Source: Promethearchaeota archaeon (GTDB taxonomy: Archaea; Asgardarchaeota; Lokiarchaeia; Sigynarchaeales; SOKP01). Taken from it: a stretch of 11,353 nt of DNA. A program made the translations under genes and the position numbers. Below the pieces are notes generated by a model that worked only from the letters and a program-made list of their open reading frames with translations, searched no databases and was not told the origin of the DNA. Below, piece after piece: positions 1-7,027 of this stretch (position 1 is its first letter; each line of letters begins with the position of its first letter). The DNA is taken from assembly GCA_016839845.1 (NCBI GenBank), contig JAEOTL010000540.1:1-11353 (forward strand). Reading direction: 5' to 3'.

Positions 1-579
1 TGGATAAATTATATTAGCGATTTGGGATCATTTAAATATACTCCAGCACCCTACATTTTAGATGTGACAGTCGCCTTATCCGCGATTTTCATAGTCCCCT
101 TAATTCTCAATTTAAGTCGATTATATAGTTCAAAAATGGTGGTAGATTACGACCGTACTAAGCGTTCTTATTATATAAACAGATTTCGAAGGATTTTTGG
201 ATATTTAGGTGTATCCTTTCTTTTTGTGGGCGTCTTCGGTATGTTTTTTGTAGGTATATTTAGTTTAGATCGGTCCCCCATGAATGCCCATTACTATTTC
301 TCTACCCTAGCTTTTGGGGGATTTGCGTTTGGTGCCTTTTTCACGGGACTTGCGATAGTTCTAAAAAAGAAATTATTTCCTAAGATAATTGGTTATTTTA
401 TGATATTAGGACCATCAACTGCCAGTATTCTCTTTTTGATAGCCCCAGAGCCTTTAACCCGACAGTTTCTTGAATGGATGATGCTTTTTAGTGCTCTTGC
501 TTGGTACTATACGATTGTCTTCATTACATTACAGAAACTTAATACGATCCTATTCTTTGATCCTAATTTTAAGTGGTAG
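1..579 (+). CDS. DUF998-like integral membrane protein, 5' end cut by window edge
   Basis: The reading frame is open from base 1, and its first visible residues, WINYISDLG, are the conserved start of a DUF998-type membrane domain. The gene therefore most likely begins upstream of the window rather than at the TTG at 22. About 192 residues are visible. At least five hydrophobic stretches can be seen: after YILDVTVALSAIFIVP, around FGYLGVSFLFVGVFGMFF, around FSTLAFGGFAFGAFFTGL, around IIGYFMILGPSTASILF, and around FLEWMMLFSALAWYYTIV. Basic residues in the first loop (RTKRSYYINRFRR) fit a cytoplasmic side. The function of DUF998 proteins is unknown to me, and nothing links this one to the neighbouring pathway genes. 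It ends with TAG at 577-579. The membrane-protein call is strong and the family call moderate. Confidence 0.72.
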   Translation, partial: WINYISDLGSFKYTPAPYILDVTVALSAIFIVPLILNLSRLYSSKMVVDYDRTKRSYYINRFRRIFGYLGVSFLFVGVFGMFFVGIFSLDRSPMNAHYYFSTLAFGGFAFGAFFTGLAIVLKKKLFPKIIGYFMILGPSTASILFLIAPEPLTRQFLEWMMLFSALAWYYTIVFITLQKLNTILFFDPNFKW

Positions 580-681
580 ACATCTAATCTATTCTTTAAA
601 ATCAATGAAATTTTTATGTTATAATCGTAATTTTTAATTCATTGAATAATTTTCATAGATAAAAGATAATGGAAGTGTGCT
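580..681 (+). promoter_or_regulatory. Leader and putative promoter of larE, with an 8-bp inverted repeat
   Basis: This AT-rich gap holds a TATA-like run at about 611-625 (TTTTTATGTTATAAT). The 8-bp arms TCAATGAA (602-609) and TTCATTGA (638-645) are perfect inverted copies flanking that run. If the TATA-like run is real, transcription would begin near 640-650, so the right arm would lie at the start point, a position suited to an operator. A Shine-Dalgarno-like GGAAGTG at 671-677 sits 4 nt before the ATG. The ribosome site is reasonable; the promoter and operator are inference. Confidence 0.35.
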
Positions 682-1506
682 ATGACACTATCAAAAGATT
701 TGGAAAAGAAATTGAATCTCCTTATTTCGTTCCTTAAAGGAAAGCGAGTAATTGTAGCATTTTCAGGAGGAGTTGACAGCTCATTACTCGCTTATCTCTC
801 GAATAGATATGCTGAAGAGACATTATTAATAACAGAAAAATCAATACTTTATCCTGATGATGAGATTGAGGAGGCTAGTCAATTCGCAAAAGGCTATAGC
901 ATCCCACATGATATAATAACTAGAGATCCCTTAGAAGACAAAGAGTTTCAATGCAACCCATCAAACCGATGTTATCTATGTAAAACGGGGTTATATACTG
1001 ATATTATTGAAATAAAGAATTCAAGAAAATTCGATGTAATTTTGGATGGCTCGAATATGGATGATCTATCAGATTATAGACCAGGTATGCAAGCATTAAA
1101 AGAACTACGTATCTCTACACCTTATATAGATTTTAATATAGGTAAGGATGAAATAAGAGAAATCAGCAAACATTATACTCTAGCAGTTCAATCAAAACCA
1201 TCAATGGCATGTTTTTCTTCCCGGATTCCTTATGGGCAAATTATAAATGAAAAGAAGTTGTTAATGATAAGAAAAGCTGAGAAGTACTTAAAGGATACCT
1301 TCAAACTAGAACAATTAAGAGTTAGATTGCATGAAGGAGAACTCGGACGAATTGAATTCTTGCCATCAGATCTAAAAAAAATCTTAACGAGCAATAATAT
1401 TGAAGCAATAAGAGATAAATTAAAAGAGTTTGGATTCACCTATATTACAGTTGATCTAGAAGGTTTTCGATCTGGGTCAATGAATGAAGTTTTAGACTTA
1501 GAGTAA
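682..1506 (+). CDS. larE: LarE-family ATP-dependent sacrificial sulfur transferase
   Basis: The 274-residue protein has the N-type ATP pyrophosphatase loop SGGVDSS at residues 28-34. The LarE block DGSNMDDLSDYRPG lies at 122-135 and KPSMACFSSRIPYG at 172-185. In the lactate-racemase nickel-pincer pathway, LarE adenylates a carboxylate of pyridinium biscarboxylate mononucleotide and transfers sulfur to it. Some LarE proteins give up their own cysteine. Others carry three cysteines that hold a [4Fe-4S] cluster and transfer sulfur catalytically. Here C97 and C100 (RCYLCK) plus C177 make the three-cysteine type likely. No larA, larB or larC is in the window, so the real substrate could be something else. 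The gene ends 10 nt from the convergent AIR-synthase-like gene. The ATG start is supported by GGAAGTG four nt upstream. Confidence 0.9.
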   Translation: MTLSKDLEKKLNLLISFLKGKRVIVAFSGGVDSSLLAYLSNRYAEETLLITEKSILYPDDEIEEASQFAKGYSIPHDIITRDPLEDKEFQCNPSNRCYLCKTGLYTDIIEIKNSRKFDVILDGSNMDDLSDYRPGMQALKELRISTPYIDFNIGKDEIREISKHYTLAVQSKPSMACFSSRIPYGQIINEKKLLMIRKAEKYLKDTFKLEQLRVRLHEGELGRIEFLPSDLKKILTSNNIEAIRDKLKEFGFTYITVDLEGFRSGSMNEVLDLE

Positions 1507-1516
1507 TTAGAAAACT

Positions 1517-2908
1517 TTAGTTATTTGCCCTTATTAGCTTTATTACTTTTTCACGTTTTTGTATTGCCTTTAATGCAGAATCTTCGATATTTCTTTCCAT
1601 TTCTTTTATTGACTCGGGAGTTTCCTCCCCAATTTCTTGTTTTATTTTTGTGTATGCTGATTCTCGAAAGCGTGGTAGCACATTTTCTCGTTCATCCTCA
1701 GAAAATATCATCTTAACTTGGTTTGTTTCATCTACATAACCAATTTCAGCACAATTAATACCAACTTCATTTAAATCGGAAATGATCTTAATAGATACTT
1801 TATCTGAACAATAAATTAGCAGAGCGTCTAAAGATACACCTAAATAATCAACATTTACCTTTTTAAGCAACTCAAGAACTTTCTGATTCACCAATGTTCT
1901 AACTTTTTTTTCATAGATTGTTACCCCACATTTAGCCTCAAAGTTAATTTCATAAAGATCTCCTCTTAATCCACCATTAGTAACATCACACATTGCATGA
2001 ATCTCACTAAGATAATCAGATTGAAGAAGCTTTTCACATGCATCTAGGAATTTGATATTCATAGTTTCTTTAACGATGTTGTGATTTCCTGAATAGATTG
2101 CAGTAGTTGTTATTGTTCCTCCCCCAGCACCCTCAGTCATTAATATTTTATCTCCAACTTCAATATTTCTCCTCGCTAATATTCGGTTGCATAAACCAAC
2201 AGCACTAATACCACCAACTAATCTATTTCCTATAACCATATCTCCCCCTATCCGTAAAGTTGAACCCGCAGTAATCGGAACATTAGCTAATTCCGAAACT
2301 GTAGAAACACCTGCCATAAAATCAAATAATTTTCCTACATCTGCATCATCTCCTAAATGAGTGTCAACCATTATAGAGATTGGTTTTGCCCCTTTCACGT
2401 ATAAATCTCTGAGGCACGCTCTAGTTACATGAAATCCACAAATAAAAGGAAAATCACTTAATCGAGAATGGATACCTTCCATCTTTGAAACGATAATTAG
2501 TCCATCTTCTTGTAATTTTGCCTGATCGAATCCTTGAACATCTTGGAGACGAACAGCTCCTGCATCATCTAAAGATGATGGGGACAAAAATGCTTTTGAT
2601 TCTGTTTCAGATAATTCTGCAATTAACTTATGCACAAAGAAATCCCCAATCCCTCTACACCCAACTCCTTGCCTACCAACCGAAACTGTCGCCTCATTAA
2701 CTGCTAGAATTTCTCTAATATACGGATCTTTAACTAAGTTAATATCACTTTTTTGACATTCTTCTAAGATAGCTCTAGCAAATTTAAACGCATCCTCTTT
2801 TTCAATATCTTTAAAATCTTGATATTCTTGAACTAATCTTTCAAGGATCTCTTGCTCTGAATAACCTTTACTTAACAAATTTCTTGTTAATCCTTCTAGA
2901 TCACTCAT
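1517..2908 (-). CDS. AIR-synthase-related protein (PurM/HypE/SelD/ThiL superfamily)
   Basis: The 463-residue protein belongs to the ATP-binding PurM superfamily. A helical N-terminal stretch of about 60 residues comes first, followed by a glycine-rich segment (VGRQGVGCRGIGDFFVHKL, about 77-95). SSLDDAGAV follows at 111-119, matching the metal/nucleotide-binding acidic motif of the superfamily. Further on are a glycine-rich turn (EGAGGGTITTTA) and HAMCDVTNGGLRGDLYEI, typical of PurM C-terminal halves. Members act by ATP-dependent activation (PurM, HypE, ThiL, SelD), but the reaction of this archaeal branch is not known to me. Similar genes occur beside H4MPT biosynthesis genes, and here it shares a divergent promoter region with RFAP synthase. 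That makes a cofactor-biosynthesis role a reasonable inference. I see no Shine-Dalgarno sequence before the ATG; the leader may be short. Confidence 0.82.
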   Translation of the reverse strand: MSDLEGLTRNLLSKGYSEQEILERLVQEYQDFKDIEKEDAFKFARAILEECQKSDINLVKDPYIREILAVNEATVSVGRQGVGCRGIGDFFVHKLIAELSETESKAFLSPSSLDDAGAVRLQDVQGFDQAKLQEDGLIIVSKMEGIHSRLSDFPFICGFHVTRACLRDLYVKGAKPISIMVDTHLGDDADVGKLFDFMAGVSTVSELANVPITAGSTLRIGGDMVIGNRLVGGISAVGLCNRILARRNIEVGDKILMTEGAGGGTITTTAIYSGNHNIVKETMNIKFLDACEKLLQSDYLSEIHAMCDVTNGGLRGDLYEINFEAKCGVTIYEKKVRTLVNQKVLELLKKVNVDYLGVSLDALLIYCSDKVSIKIISDLNEVGINCAEIGYVDETNQVKMIFSEDERENVLPRFRESAYTKIKQEIGEETPESIKEMERNIEDSALKAIQKREKVIKLIRANN

Positions 2909-2946
2909 AAGCTTGATAGCAAAATCTAAAAGAAAAATCCTTCGGT

Positions 2947-2960
2947 CCTTATTATTTTTA
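2947..2960 (-). promoter_or_regulatory. Candidate TATA element for the AIR-synthase-like gene
   Basis: Read on the minus strand this is TAAAAATAATAAGG, centred about 47 nt before the ATG at 2908. That would give a leader of roughly 20 nt. It is the best archaeal TATA-like run on this side of the divergent spacer, but AT-rich sequence makes chance matches common. Confidence 0.33.
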
Positions 2961-2989
2961 CTTGATGAACAGTATCTAGGAAAGTTTGG

Positions 2990-3057
2990 GAATAGGAAAC
3001 TTAAATCCGAATTTTCTGCTTAAAAATATATTTATATTATGTTAAAAATTCCTATTC
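2990..3057. repeat. 9-bp inverted repeat framing the RFAP synthase TATA box
   Basis: GAATAGGAA at 2990-2998 and TTCCTATTC at 3049-3057 are exact inverted copies with the TATA-like box of RFAP synthase between them. The right arm covers the position where transcription would start if the box is used. This arrangement would suit a repressor bound at two sites, or one control site shared by the divergent genes. The pairing is seen directly; the regulatory role is inferred. Confidence 0.4.
3021..3034 (+). promoter_or_regulatory. TATA box of the RFAP synthase-mptD unit
   Basis: TAAAAATATATTTA is centred about 63 nt before the ATG at 3091. The expected start of transcription is near 3055, with a leader of about 35 nt. 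The same 14 bases occur at 10090-10103, at nearly the same distance from the dehydrogenase start, which supports a real core promoter element. Confidence 0.5.
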
Positions 3058-3090
3058 ATAGTTAAACTTGTTTTCAAAAAAACGAATAAT

Positions 3091-4101
3091 ATGACTTCTT
3101 TGAAAATAACCACTCCTTGTCGAATTCATCTTTCCTTAATAGATGAAAACGGTTATACGGGTCGAGTAGATGGGGGCATTGGTCTTATGTTAGATCGCCC
3201 TAACGTAGTATTTGAAGCTTCAAACAGTGCTGATGAATTTCAAATTGAAGTACATAATTATTATCGTGAATCAATCGAAGTCATTAATGAAATTGCTTCC
3301 AAAGTTTTCAAAACTTTTAATATTAGTAATAAGAATTTTCACTTCAAACTTAGGAGATATTTTCCCTCACACGTAGGGTTAGGATCAAAAACACAATTAT
3401 CTTTGGCTATTATAAACGCTATAACAAGATTGAAAGATATTAATCATCTGACTGCTGAGCAGTTAACCCAAATAGTTAAACGAGGAGGTACTTCTGGAAT
3501 TGGGTGGAGGGGATTTGAAACCGGGGGTTTCATTCTGGACGGGGGGCATGATTTTGGAGAGGGAAAAGAAAAGGAGACTTTTTTACCATCTTCCGCTGTA
3601 TCTTCAGCAAATCCTGCACTGACTATCTCTAGGCACAATATTCCTGAGAATTGGAGATTCGTGTTAGTAATCCCAAATGTTAAAAAAGGAGCCTACGGGG
3701 ATGAGGAAATTGGCGTATTTCAAAACTACGCACCGATCCCTAAAAGTGAAGTAAATGAGGTTTCTCATCAAATTCTCATGAAAATAATCCCTGGGATAAT
3801 AAAAAACGATTTAAAATGTTTTGGAGAGGGATTAAAAAGAATCCAGGATATCGGTTTTAAAAAGATAGAAATTGATTTACAGCATGATATTGTGAAAAAT
3901 CTTTTACATTTCTTCGAAGATTATGGTTTAAAAGCTTATGGTATGTCTTCTTTTGGACCCAGTGTTATTGGTATAGTAGAATCTGATTCTGAAGCAGAAG
4001 AACTATTAAAAGCAGTTCAAAAAAATCAGAAAAATGGAGGAGGACATATTTATATCTGCAAACCGAACAATACGGGAGCAAAAATTGAATATATCGATTG
4101 A
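3091..4101 (+). CDS. mptG: Beta-ribofuranosylphenol/aminobenzene 5'-phosphate synthase (RFAP synthase)
   Basis: This enzyme joins PRPP to an aromatic acid (4-aminobenzoate in the older scheme, 4-hydroxybenzoate in the later one) with loss of CO2. The product is the C-riboside that forms the aryl half of H4MPT. The 336-residue protein has the GHMP-kinase-like fold of the family. RIHLSLIDENG is at 11-21, GRVDGGIGLMLDRP at 24-37 and PSHVGLGSKTQ at 92-102. GTSGIGWRGFETGGFILDGGH lies at 133-153 and a C-terminal GMSSFGPSVIGI also matches. In the glycine loop, K100 stands where I would expect a small residue, a mild variation. Length is normal. The gene is the first of a two-gene unit with mptD, whose start abuts its TGA, and it is transcribed away from the AIR-synthase-like gene. 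No strong ribosome site precedes the ATG. Confidence 0.93.
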   Translation: MTSLKITTPCRIHLSLIDENGYTGRVDGGIGLMLDRPNVVFEASNSADEFQIEVHNYYRESIEVINEIASKVFKTFNISNKNFHFKLRRYFPSHVGLGSKTQLSLAIINAITRLKDINHLTAEQLTQIVKRGGTSGIGWRGFETGGFILDGGHDFGEGKEKETFLPSSAVSSANPALTISRHNIPENWRFVLVIPNVKKGAYGDEEIGVFQNYAPIPKSEVNEVSHQILMKIIPGIIKNDLKCFGEGLKRIQDIGFKKIEIDLQHDIVKNLLHFFEDYGLKAYGMSSFGPSVIGIVESDSEAEELLKAVQKNQKNGGGHIYICKPNNTGAKIEYID

Positions 4102-4106
4102 TTCCA

Positions 4107-4502
4107 ATGCCAGAATCGAAGGATAAAATCTATTTTTCACCTGATTTAAGCCGAAGAGAAAGAGCCTCTTTTGAAGTAGGTATAAAACTGGGTGCTCTTT
4201 ATCATATTCTTTCTGGAATTCCTATTAATTCAGATGAGAAGACTATTGACTCTATAGAAAGAGGATTTGAAGCAGCAATCTCATGCCAACCATTTGTTAA
4301 ATCTGTTAATATTATTCTAGATAGAAGTAAAATCGTAGGAACAAAATTCACAGAATTTGATTACGACGAAATTACTGGTAAGATTATACGTGCAGAAGTA
4401 GTACTTAAATATGAAAATATTGAGATAATTGCCAAAATAGACTGGATTGAGGAAATGCAATATCCTCTCATGTATATTGAGAAGATTCATGAAGTAAAAT
4501 AG
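4107..4502 (+). CDS. mptD: Archaeal dihydroneopterin aldolase MptD
   Basis: MptD cleaves 7,8-dihydroneopterin to 6-hydroxymethyl-7,8-dihydropterin and glycolaldehyde, the pterin side of H4MPT synthesis. The protein has 131 residues, close to the family size. The signature RRERASFEVGIKLGALYH is at 16-33, followed by a helix ending in CQPFVKS and then EEMQYPLMYIEKI near the C-terminus. From memory of the Methanocaldococcus enzyme, the key Glu, His, Gln and Tyr correspond here to E23, H33, Q61 and Y119, with matching spacing. The ATG at 4107 lies 5 nt after the RFAP synthase TGA. An in-frame TTG at 4098 overlaps that stop by four bases and would add three residues, so the exact start is open. 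Translation is probably coupled to the upstream gene in either case. Confidence 0.9.
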   Translation: MPESKDKIYFSPDLSRRERASFEVGIKLGALYHILSGIPINSDEKTIDSIERGFEAAISCQPFVKSVNIILDRSKIVGTKFTEFDYDEITGKIIRAEVVLKYENIEIIAKIDWIEEMQYPLMYIEKIHEVK

Positions 4503-4520
4503 CTGATTTTAGAGAAGAAG

Positions 4521-5222
4521 CTACAGCTTTAATGAATTAATATAGTTTGTAACTAACTCGATAGTCTTTATAGCTTTTTTATTTTTACCAAATCTAATAA
4601 TGTTTTTTATATCCTCATTAATTTTATAAAGGATTTCTGAGAACAGAAGCTTATTTTTATTATCCTTAGCAATTTTTAAACGAGTTGTCGAAATTATTGC
4701 CTCTAAAGCTAAATTTTCTGCTCTATTAAACAATTTATGGGATGCTTGGAATAATTCACCAGAAATAACATCCAAGATGAATCGGGGAATCATAATCTCT
4801 CCTAAATCACCCGTTTTAACCTCTTCGAATTCTTTGAAAACCTTACAAATTAAGATTGCCCATGAATTCTTAATATAGGGCACATCCATACTTAAGGATT
4901 CCAGAGATTTAAATGCGTAATTTTCTGAAGGAAATTCAACCAAGTTTATTGAAGAATTGGGATCCTTTAATGCGGCGAGAGCATATAAATATACATCATC
5001 AATAAAATTGAGAGCTATGATACTATTATCCTTTAAATTCCGGTAAGTAGAACTAGTAGAATACGGAGTGATCTGTATTTTATTGTTTTCCACCAATCTA
5101 ATACCCATACAAGAAGCATTCGGTTTAATCGCAGTTCCATCATTAGCGATCGAAAACGAAGTAGCGATTACTTCGTATAAATAGTCTTTCTTCAATCCAA
5201 ATAATTTTGGATCAAAACTCAT
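4521..5222 (-). CDS. DUF447-family flavoprotein-like protein
   Basis: The 233-residue protein matches the archaeal DUF447 family, whose N-terminal half has the FMN-binding split-barrel fold. It starts LFGLKKDYLYEVIATSF and continues DGTAIKPNASCMGIRL (about 29-43). STSSTYRNLKDNSIIALNFIDDVYLYALAAL lies at about 55-85. The C-terminal half (from about LFNRAENLALEAIISTTRL) is helical and rich in Lys and Ile. No reaction is assigned to the family to my knowledge. It occurs in H4MPT gene sets of archaea and H4MPT-containing methylotrophic bacteria, and a flavin-dependent step or a cofactor-handling role is conceivable. It lies 62 nt downstream of the activase gene on the same strand, and its TAG stop is 18 nt from the end of the convergent mptD. 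Confidence 0.85.
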   Translation of the reverse strand: MSFDPKLFGLKKDYLYEVIATSFSIANDGTAIKPNASCMGIRLVENNKIQITPYSTSSTYRNLKDNSIIALNFIDDVYLYALAALKDPNSSINLVEFPSENYAFKSLESLSMDVPYIKNSWAILICKVFKEFEEVKTGDLGEIMIPRFILDVISGELFQASHKLFNRAENLALEAIISTTRLKIAKDNKNKLLFSEILYKINEDIKNIIRFGKNKKAIKTIELVTNYINSLKL

Positions 5223-5284
5223 AGGAAAAATTAAAGCTCAAAGATTTTTTTATCTTCCTATTTTCCAGTTAAATCTTTAGAAAT

Positions 5285-6235
5285 TTATGGTTCTTTAACG
5301 AGTCCAGACCACCTAGGATTTTTAACACCAACACTTTCGGCAATTTTTTGAAAATGTTCCATTTCTGCTTTACTCATCAATTTTTCATCCTTTAAATCCC
5401 ATTTAAGATTTAAACGTTCATACTTTGCTGTACACAAATTATTAAATGCCAGTAAATCCCATCTCTCTGGGAAGTTATCCAGTTTATTTATGATAAAATT
5501 CCCAATTCCTCTAATATTTTCTTCCGTTGCGGTGTATTTAGGGATTATTGGTGTTCTTATCCATAAGATCTTATCATTTTTTTTAAAATATTCAGAAATC
5601 CAAACAGCGTTTTCCAAAATCAAGTCATTAGGGATTCCTGTAAATTCTACATGCTTTTCTAGGTCAATTTCCTTAATATCAAAAAGGATTAAATCGACAT
5701 ATGGTAAGAGTTTCTCATAAATTCTTCTTGGAGCATACCCACAAGTATCCAATGCTGTTGGGATATTGTTTTCTTTACATTTTTTTAAAAATAGTAAGAT
5801 AAAATCGGACTGTACCGTTGGTTCTCCACCAGAAACAGTAATTCCCCCCTTTGATTGAGCATAATACACTTTATCTTTTTGAATTTCGTGAAAAAGATCA
5901 GGTAAACTTCTATATTCCCCCCACATATGCAAAGCAGTACTAGGACACTCATCAGAGCAATCCCCACAGCTAGTACACGTATCCCTATCAATTATCAATC
6001 CAGTTTCATTGAATGAGAGCGCTTTATATTTACACAAATCAACACATGTATTACATCCAATACACTTATGTTCGAACCATTCAAGTTGTTTATCTATTAA
6101 AATTGATTCAGGATTATGGCACCATACACATTTTAAAGGACATTGTTTAAAGAACACTGTAGTGCGAATACCAGGTCCATCTTCGGTTGAAAACCTTTGA
6201 ACATTAAAGATAAATCCTTGTTCTAATTCCTTCAT
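5285..6235 (-). CDS. Glycyl-radical-enzyme activating protein (radical SAM)
   Basis: Such proteins use S-adenosylmethionine and a [4Fe-4S] cluster to install a glycyl radical on a partner enzyme. In a 316-residue frame from this ATG, the radical-SAM motif C-x3-C-x2-C (CPLKCVWC) is at 32-39, just after the family sequence FSTEDGPGIRTTVFF. Two ferredoxin-type cluster motifs follow: C-x2-C-x2-C-x3-C at 58-68 (CIGCNTCVDLC) and at 87-97 (CTSCGDCSDEC). GGITVSGGEPT contains the SAM-binding GGE. This resembles the longer activases (benzylsuccinate, hydroxyphenylacetate, glycerol/choline types), not short PflA. No glycyl radical enzyme is in the window, so the substrate is unknown. An upstream TTG at 6247 would add four residues, but the ATG at 6235 fits family starts better. 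GGAG ends only one base before that ATG, an unusually tight spacing. Confidence 0.9.
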   Translation of the reverse strand: MKELEQGFIFNVQRFSTEDGPGIRTTVFFKQCPLKCVWCHNPESILIDKQLEWFEHKCIGCNTCVDLCKYKALSFNETGLIIDRDTCTSCGDCSDECPSTALHMWGEYRSLPDLFHEIQKDKVYYAQSKGGITVSGGEPTVQSDFILLFLKKCKENNIPTALDTCGYAPRRIYEKLLPYVDLILFDIKEIDLEKHVEFTGIPNDLILENAVWISEYFKKNDKILWIRTPIIPKYTATEENIRGIGNFIINKLDNFPERWDLLAFNNLCTAKYERLNLKWDLKDEKLMSKAEMEHFQKIAESVGVKNPRWSGLVKEP

Positions 6236-6268
6236 GCTCCTAATCAAATAAAATATGAAAAGAAATAG

Positions 6269-6282
6269 ATATAATATTTTTA
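6269..6282 (-). promoter_or_regulatory. Candidate TATA element for the activase gene
   Basis: On the minus strand the gap after rubrerythrin contains TAAAAATATTATAT, about 40 nt before the activase ATG. It suggests that the activase, possibly with DUF447 behind it, can be transcribed separately from rubrerythrin. The support is sequence composition and spacing only. Confidence 0.35.
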
Positions 6283-6318
6283 AGAATATTTTGATGAAAT
6301 TCTATTTTGTTATGTAGG

Positions 6319-6852
6319 TTAGCTGAGTCTTTCCTCTGAAAGGCGTAAATGATCTGTTTCCACTTCCACAAAAGCTTGAAAAATCTGTTTTACACGAGGA
6401 TTGGCAGCAGTGGCAGCGGCTTCACCATAGAACTTTATGGCTCTCTTCTCACGAGCATGAGAATCTTCTAAATCAGCCTTATAATTATCCTCACACGTCT
6501 CTGAGGGTTCCCACTTAACCTCCTTTAATTTTAGAATTTTCTTCCAAACCGCTGCATGTTCACTCTCTACTTTTCCTAAAATTTTAAAAAGTTTTTTGCC
6601 ATCGATTTCATTAACCTTCTTTGCAGAACATTTATAGAAAAGTGCATTAGAAACTTCTACTACTAATGCCTTTTCAGCATTAGCTTTATCCGTTTCATTT
6701 AATTCAACATCCCAATCCCCTGTGTCATCATATTCTTTTGAATCTACTAGATACTTTTCGTATGCACCGCAAAATGGACACCTTGCTGGTTTATCTGTTG
6801 TCGAAATGTATGCTTCCCCACATATTTTGCACACCCAAACTGTTACAGTCAT
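6319..6852 (-). CDS. Rubrerythrin with N-terminal rubredoxin-like domain
   Basis: Rubrerythrins reduce hydrogen peroxide in anaerobes, passing electrons from a rubredoxin-type iron to a di-iron site. With the ATG at 6852 the protein has 177 residues. Its rubredoxin-like metal site comes first: C8-x2-C11 (CKIC) and C25-x2-C28 (CPFC). The ferritin-like four-helix part follows, with the paired ExxH and E...Y elements: EKALVVEVSNALFY, ESEHAAVW, REKRAIKFYGEAA and EVETDHLRL. Metal-centre order is reversed relative to classical rubrerythrin, so this is the reverse type. The start is set by an excellent ribosome site, GGAGTGA, five nt before the ATG. An upstream TTG at 6882 would place ten extra residues across that site and is rejected. 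It is first in a minus-strand run but probably not part of the pterin pathway. Confidence 0.9.
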   Translation of the reverse strand: MTVTVWVCKICGEAYISTTDKPARCPFCGAYEKYLVDSKEYDDTGDWDVELNETDKANAEKALVVEVSNALFYKCSAKKVNEIDGKKLFKILGKVESEHAAVWKKILKLKEVKWEPSETCEDNYKADLEDSHAREKRAIKFYGEAAATAANPRVKQIFQAFVEVETDHLRLSEERLS

Positions 6853-6857
6853 ATTTT

Positions 6858-6864
6858 TCACTCC
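6858..6864 (-). promoter_or_regulatory. Shine-Dalgarno site deciding the rubrerythrin start
   Basis: On the minus strand this reads GGAGTGA, five bases before the ATG at 6852. It is the strongest ribosome-binding site seen in the window, and it selects this ATG over the upstream TTG. Confidence 0.75.
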
Positions 6865-6916
6865 AAATTTACTTTTTATCAATTAATTCTTACTGAATTA
6901 TGATTAGAAATTTATG

Positions 6917-6932
6917 AAATTATATAATTTTA
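6917..6932 (-). promoter_or_regulatory. TATA box of the rubrerythrin gene
   Basis: On the minus strand, AAAATTATATAATTTC is preceded by a purine-containing GAGTTAAA that could serve as the BRE. It is about 70 nt before the ATG, giving an expected start of transcription near 6895-6900. The other half of this spacer (6933-7027) must carry the DUF1464 promoter; its best candidate is the weak GATTAAATTTT near 6970-6980. Confidence 0.45.
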
Positions 6933-7027
6933 ACTCAAAATCTAAAAGTAGAATGAATATCCTTATTATTGATTAAATTTTCTAAATCCATATAGCATCC
7001 TTAGTTTTTGTTAATAATCTGATTGAT

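Noticed and set aside
22..579. TTG at 22 as the start of the first membrane protein
   Set aside because: Conserved residues WINYISD lie in the same frame before it, so the gene extends beyond the left edge.
1525..1716. Plus-strand open frame inside the AIR-synthase-like gene, hydrophobic product
   Set aside because: It is antisense to a conserved coding region with no ribosome site or family likeness. The same reasoning removes the frames at 2518-2700, 3444-3638, 5490-5720, 5785-5991 and 6009-6200.
2933..2950. CCTTCGGTCCTT-like run in the divergent spacer as a hairpin terminator
   Set aside because: The two CCTT copies are direct rather than inverted, so they cannot pair into a stem.
6853..6882. 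TTG at 6882 as the rubrerythrin start
   Set aside because: The extra codons run across the GGAGTGA ribosome site for the ATG at 6852, and the rubredoxin domain begins just after that ATG.
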